A stretch of DNA of 18,273 nucleotides from contig JAGWYC010000015.1 in the NCBI GenBank assembly GCA_018969565.1, positions 1 to 18,273 of the forward strand. The letters are read 5' to 3'. The notes under the pieces are model-generated. The model saw only the letters and a program-made list of their open reading frames with translations, did not search any database and was not told where the DNA came from. The position numbers and the translations under genes were made by a program. The stretch is from Bacteroidota bacterium. Its GTDB lineage: Bacteria; Bacteroidota; Bacteroidia; NS11-12g; UBA955. Of the stretch, positions 14,694-18,273 are shown piece by piece (the stretch's first letter is position 1; every line of letters starts with the position of its first letter).

Positions 14694-15959
14694 TGAATCA
14701 AACACCTTCAATATCCCTCTGGCTTTCCAACTGCACTCTTCCCATTCCTGCATGGCCCTGCTGTCCCAAGTGATGGCTCCACCGGTATGGTAGGCAATCC
14801 TGCCGCTGTGTGCTTCGTATTGCAGGGTGCGGATAACCACGTTGAAGTCGAAGTCGCCGCCGGGTTCCATATACCCGATGGTGCCACTGTATAAACCGCG
14901 CCGGAAGGATTCATAGCGCTCAATATGCTGCATGACTTCATGTTTTGGTGCGCCCGTCATGCTGCCCATCGGGAAAGTGTTTTTCAGATGCTCTGCCATG
15001 CTTACTCCGGGTAACGATTGCCCACAAACCACAGAGGTCATTTGATGTACCTGCGCATAGCTTCGTATGGCGCACAATTCCGGAACATGCACGCTGCCCG
15101 GTATGCAAGCTCTGCTCAGGTCATTGCGCACCAGATCCACAATCATCACATTCTCAGCGCGGTTTTTCTCATCGCTGCTCAACTCTTGTATGGCCATTTG
15201 GTCACTTGCTTCATCCATGCCGCGGGGCGCCGTGCCTTTAATGGGTTCTGAGATGAGCATGTCGCCCCGCCGGGCTAGAAATCGCTCCGGACTCGCGCAC
15301 AGTGCCACCTTATCCTTGCATCGGTAATACGCCGAAAAAGGGGCAGGGGCCACTTCGCTGAGTCGCTGCCAGGCCTCGGCTACATTCAGATCTTCGTAAA
15401 CTCCGCGAAACTCCAGGCAGTGATTGAGTTCATAATAGGTTCCCTTCCGAATGTCGTTCTTGATGGTTTCAATGCTACGCCTGTATGCTTCAGGGTCTTG
15501 CGAGGGGTTGAACCGGGGAACGCGCATGGCTTCGGTATGTACGATTTCCTGCGGAAGTTCTGGAATTCTGCTTCCATAAACCTTCAACACATGAGGCTCG
15601 TCTCTGCGCACGGCAAAAACGATGCGGGGCCTGAACCAGAACAGGTCCGGCCAGGGGATATAAGCGGGATTACTGCTTTCCAGTCCGTGGGTTGCGCGTT
15701 TAAGGTCGTAGCTGAGGTGTCCGAACCACCAGCCGTCCTTCCGGCATGCCCGCTCCAGTGCATCAAACGCATTTTCACCGGAGGAAGGCTCCACGATTTC
15801 TTCCGCCCCCAGCGCGAGCAGGATCAGGTATTTGCCGTATTGGTCAGGAAAATCATGTCCGCCCAACAGCAAAGAAACTGATTCCCTTTCGGCAAGCGCA
15901 GCCAACTGATTTCTGAGCTGCGACAGGGAACGCACGGGTAACTCGAGATCAGCCTTCAT
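14685..15959 (-). CDS. pabB: Aminodeoxychorismate synthase component I
   Basis: The protein converts chorismate to 4-amino-4-deoxychorismate, the first step to p-aminobenzoate and folate, using ammonia from a PabA-type glutaminase. With the ATG at 15959 it has 424 residues; a TTG at 15983 is the only upstream alternative. Chorismate-enzyme motifs seen are ASPERF, SEPIKGTAPRG, DLVRNDLSR, FPMGSMTGAPK and SGTIGYMEPGGDFDFNVVIRT. The Lys in PIKGT (residue 241) marks PabB, because anthranilate synthase TrpE has PIAGT. The N-terminal 150 residues are more divergent, as usual. There is no PabC-type lyase fusion, and neither pabA nor pabC is adjacent. The start overlaps the uvrC stop by 11 bases (ATGAAGGCTGA), so translation is coupled. 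The stop lies in the palindromic repeat. Confidence 0.92.
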   Translation of the reverse strand: MKADLELPVRSLSQLRNQLAALAERESVSLLLGGHDFPDQYGKYLILLALGAEEIVEPSSGENAFDALERACRKDGWWFGHLSYDLKRATHGLESSNPAYIPWPDLFWFRPRIVFAVRRDEPHVLKVYGSRIPELPQEIVHTEAMRVPRFNPSQDPEAYRRSIETIKNDIRKGTYYELNHCLEFRGVYEDLNVAEAWQRLSEVAPAPFSAYYRCKDKVALCASPERFLARRGDMLISEPIKGTAPRGMDEASDQMAIQELSSDEKNRAENVMIVDLVRNDLSRACIPGSVHVPELCAIRSYAQVHQMTSVVCGQSLPGVSMAEHLKNTFPMGSMTGAPKHEVMQHIERYESFRRGLYSGTIGYMEPGGDFDFNVVIRTLQYEAHSGRIAYHTGGAITWDSRAMQEWEECSWKARGILKVFDSLS

Positions 15960-17757
15960 CGGGGTGAAAATAACGATATACAATGCCCCCTTTGGCAGGT
16001 CCGATGGCGTGGCTTAAGTCGCTTAGGGTGGCTTCGCGAATGCGTTTCACGCTGCGGAAACTGCGCAGGAGGGTAGAAGCTGTTTCTTCACCGATGCCCG
16101 GTATTTCTGTGAGTTCGGTGCCCAGGGTGCTTTTATCGCGGCGCTTCCGGTGGTGGGTAATTCCGAAGCGGTGCGCCTCGTCGCGCATTTGCTGTATGAC
16201 CTTGAGCGTCTCACTTTTCTTGTCTATGTAAAGCGGTACGGGGTCGTTGGGATAATAGATTTCTTCCAGACGCTTGGCGATGCCCACAATGGCCATTTTT
16301 CCGTATATGCCCAGTTTCTGCAAGGCTTCCACCGCCGCGCTGAGCTGTCCTTTGCCTCCATCCACCACCACCAGTTGCGGTAATGATTGGCCTTCCTCCA
16401 ACAGCCTCGAATAACGGCGGGTGATGACTTCTTTCATGGTGTCGAAATCATTCGGGCCGTTCACACTGCGCACATTGAAATGCCGGTAATCGCTTTTAGC
16501 TGGTTTGCCTTCGCGGAATACCACGCAGGCAGACACGGCGTGCTCGCCTTGCAGGTTGGAGTTGTCGAAGCACTCGATATGCATAGGCTGCTCTTTCATG
16601 CGCAGGTCCTGCTTCATCTGATTCATCAAGCGCTCTACGCGCAGGCCCGGATCGAGCTTCTCATACTGTGCGAGCTTTTCTTTCTTGAAGAGCAGCGTAT
16701 TGCGCATACTCAGTTCGAGCAGCTTTTTCTTGTCGCCGGCCTTGGGAACACTGAAGGTCAAAGCCGGGTCGTTCCATTCTTCAGGTATGAAACTGCTGAT
16801 GACTTCACGCTGTTTATAAGACGTGCCGTTGTCGGCCTCAGCCAGCGCCAGCAGCAATATTTCGCTGTCGGGTTCTTCCAGCTTACGCCGGTATTCCATG
16901 TTTTTGCTGGAAATGATCACCCCCTCACTCGCACGAAGGTGGTTCACAAAAACCTGGTTGCCCTGGCTGCTCAGGGTGCATACTTCCACATTGCCGATAT
17001 TCAGGTTCACCACGGTACTCTTCGCCTGAAAGCGTTCCAGCAACTCCAGCTTTTCTTTGTATTTCTGTGCTTCTTCAAAACGAAGCGCCGCGGCGGCTTC
17101 GCCCATCAGGGTTTTCAGGTGGCGTTTCACCTCGCCCAGATTGCCGCGCAGCAGGTAGCGGATATGGTCTATCTGGTCATTGTAATCACTTTCGATTTGC
17201 CGCGCTTCGCATGGCCCGAGGCAGTTGCCGATATGGTATTCCAGGCATACCCGGAATTTGCCGCTGTTTATGTTGCGCTCGCTGAGGTTAAGGTTGCAGT
17301 TACGGGTAGGGTAGAGCTTCTTAATCAGGTCGAGCACGGTATCCATCACGCGCACGGAGCCATAGGGACCGTAATATTCGCTGCCGTCGGGAATCTTATT
17401 GCGCGTGGGATATACCCGGGGAAATCGCTCGGCGGTAATGCGGATATAGGGATAGGTTTTATCGTCCTTGAGGTTGATGTTGTAGCGCGGCTGGAATTCT
17501 TTGATGAGCGAGTTTTCCAGCAGCAACGCATCCATCTCGCTGTCCACCACGGTGAAATCTATGTTGGCAATCTTGCCCACCATCACCTGGGTTTTCCTGT
17601 TGTCGTGCTGTTGTTTGTTGAAATAGGAAGAGACCCTTTTCTTCAGTGATTTTGCCTTTCCTACATAGAGCAGAGTTCCCTGGGAATCGAAATACTTGTA
17701 CACGCCCGGACTGTCGGGCAGCATGGTAAGGTGCTGTTTGAGTTTCTCCGGAACCAC
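15949..17757 (-). CDS. uvrC: Excinuclease ABC subunit C
   Basis: UvrC makes both incisions beside UvrB-bound DNA lesions in nucleotide excision repair. The 602-residue protein is full length. The N-terminal GIY-YIG nuclease shows DSPGVYKY (15-22), LYVGKAKSLKKRVSSYF (30-46) and ENSLIKEFQPRYN (81-93). Cys154, Cys171, Cys179 and Cys183 form the Cys cluster reported in this family to hold an iron-sulfur cluster. A UVR motif for UvrB contact lies at about 207-242 (LRFEEAQKYKEKLE). The RNase H-like nuclease has IECFDNSNLQG (Asp398), VVVDGGKGQ (Asp466) and RDEAHRFGI (His529). The C-terminus has helix-hairpin-helix motifs (EIPGIGEETASTLL). It starts at GTG two bases after the murI stop; the next in-frame Met would remove conserved N-terminal residues. 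Coupled to murI upstream and pabB downstream. Confidence 0.97.
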   Translation of the reverse strand: MVPEKLKQHLTMLPDSPGVYKYFDSQGTLLYVGKAKSLKKRVSSYFNKQQHDNRKTQVMVGKIANIDFTVVDSEMDALLLENSLIKEFQPRYNINLKDDKTYPYIRITAERFPRVYPTRNKIPDGSEYYGPYGSVRVMDTVLDLIKKLYPTRNCNLNLSERNINSGKFRVCLEYHIGNCLGPCEARQIESDYNDQIDHIRYLLRGNLGEVKRHLKTLMGEAAAALRFEEAQKYKEKLELLERFQAKSTVVNLNIGNVEVCTLSSQGNQVFVNHLRASEGVIISSKNMEYRRKLEEPDSEILLLALAEADNGTSYKQREVISSFIPEEWNDPALTFSVPKAGDKKKLLELSMRNTLLFKKEKLAQYEKLDPGLRVERLMNQMKQDLRMKEQPMHIECFDNSNLQGEHAVSACVVFREGKPAKSDYRHFNVRSVNGPNDFDTMKEVITRRYSRLLEEGQSLPQLVVVDGGKGQLSAAVEALQKLGIYGKMAIVGIAKRLEEIYYPNDPVPLYIDKKSETLKVIQQMRDEAHRFGITHHRKRRDKSTLGTELTEIPGIGEETASTLLRSFRSVKRIREATLSDLSHAIGPAKGGIVYRYFHPDEG

Positions 17758-17759
17758 GG

Positions 17760-18273
17760 TCAGCGTTTCAAATCCGTATGCAGGGCATGCAAGGTAGATC
17801 CGAAGAAGGCGCTGCCCTGCCGGCTGAAGGTTTCCGGCTCGTCGGTGGTGTAGAAAACCTGCCTTCCGTTTTTGCTGATCCGGGCTTCCATCTCCGGATG
17901 CCGGTACAGATAGTCTTTAAGGCTATCGGCCACAATAGGCCCTTGGGAAACCACACGGATTTCCGGAGGCAGCAGTGCTTCAAACTGCTTTATCAGCAGC
18001 GGATAATGTGTACAGGCCAGCAAAATGGTGTCAATGGCCGGCGACTGCATCCTGAGTTCTTCGAGGTATTTCTGCACAAACCAGCGCGTGCCTTCACTGT
18101 CGCGTTCCCCGTGTTCCACCAGTGGCACCAGCAAAGGACAAGCCTGCTGATATACCTTCAGGTGGGGAAAGAATTTTTCAATCTCAAGAGCATAGGAACC
18201 GGATTGCACGGTGCCGTTGGTGCCTAAAATACCCACCGCGCCTTTTTGGGAATAAAGGCCAATCACTTCGGCG
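17760..18273 (-). CDS. murI: Glutamate racemase, C-terminal part (5' end outside window)
   Basis: The frame is open to the window edge; about 170 of the usual 260-270 residues are present. The enzyme makes D-glutamate for peptidoglycan in the cytoplasm. Visible motifs are GAVGILGTNGTVQSGSY, QQACPLLVPLVEHGE and LLACTHYPLL. The last carries the second catalytic Cys with the neighbouring His. The first catalytic Cys and N-terminal motif lie outside the window. The stop is two bases upstream of the uvrC GTG. No murein gene other than this one is in the window, so the grouping with uvrC and pabB looks like transcriptional convenience. Confidence 0.94.
   Translation of the reverse strand, partial: AEVIGLYSQKGAVGILGTNGTVQSGSYALEIEKFFPHLKVYQQACPLLVPLVEHGERDSEGTRWFVQKYLEELRMQSPAIDTILLACTHYPLLIKQFEALLPPEIRVVSQGPIVADSLKDYLYRHPEMEARISKNGRQVFYTTDEPETFSRQGSAFFGSTLHALHTDLKR

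Noticed and set aside
15960..15983. pabB start at TTG 15983
   Set aside because: An ATG at 15959 gives a shorter 11-base overlap with uvrC and a normal family length.
16387..17649. Open frame of 420 codons on the plus strand opposite uvrC
   Set aside because: uvrC has all family motifs on the minus strand over the same bases. The antisense frame has no recognisable domain and is a by-product of uvrC codon use.
1..18273. Defence island, prophage, toxin-antitoxin or biosynthetic cluster
   Set aside because: Every sizeable gene is housekeeping, envelope-related or unassigned. No integrase, transposase, nuclease-defence or synthase module is present.

Overview
This window looks like chromosomal DNA of a Bacteroidota bacterium with roughly balanced base composition, probably outside Bacteroides itself. 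Four lines support this. A 1246-residue secreted protein ends in a type IX secretion (Por) C-terminal sorting domain. The homocysteine-binding part of methionine synthase is a stand-alone gene. Many starts are preceded by the Bacteroidota -7 element TAnnTTTG, while Shine-Dalgarno sequences are not evident. All four proteins with clear signal peptides have Gln just after the predicted cleavage site. I see no phage, transposase, CRISPR, toxin-antitoxin or defence genes. The content is mostly housekeeping metabolism plus a few cell-envelope proteins.

Layout. 1-691: 3' end of a plus-strand membrane glycosyltransferase-like gene. 675-2572 (minus): a membrane-anchored protein of unknown function, overlapped by 4 bases by the MetH homocysteine-methyltransferase domain gene. 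2649-3062 (minus): a small secreted Ala/Pro/Cys-rich protein with its own promoter and terminator. 3111-5029 (minus): glutamate dehydrogenase and phosphatidylserine decarboxylase with overlapping stop and start. 5111-6406 (plus): tyrosyl-tRNA synthetase, divergent from gdhA. 6506-7003 (minus): SlyD-like FKBP isomerase, sharing a terminator hairpin with tyrS. 7188-10928 (plus): the large type IX-secreted repeat protein. 10929-11197: convergent intergenic DNA with a long imperfect palindrome. 11198-12076 (minus): secreted TPR-like protein. 12077-12514: no gene seen. 12515-13609 (minus): probable outer-membrane protein starting at TTG. 13664-14479 (minus): pyrF. 14480-14684: palindromic repeat element. 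14685-18273 (minus): tightly packed murI-uvrC-pabB, with murI cut by the window edge.

Gene cooperation is limited to local transcription units: murI-uvrC-pabB, gdhA-psd, and the unknown membrane protein with metH. The most interesting structure lies between genes. A dispersed palindromic repeat with core TCATGGTGAGCSTGTCGAA occurs in three intergenic gaps. One copy, between pabB and pyrF, forms a strong hairpin with a T-tract, carries three repeat units at exact 21-base spacing, and contributes the stop codon of pabB. Five genes also have a -7 element only 4-7 bases before the start codon, which suggests leaderless or nearly leaderless mRNAs.
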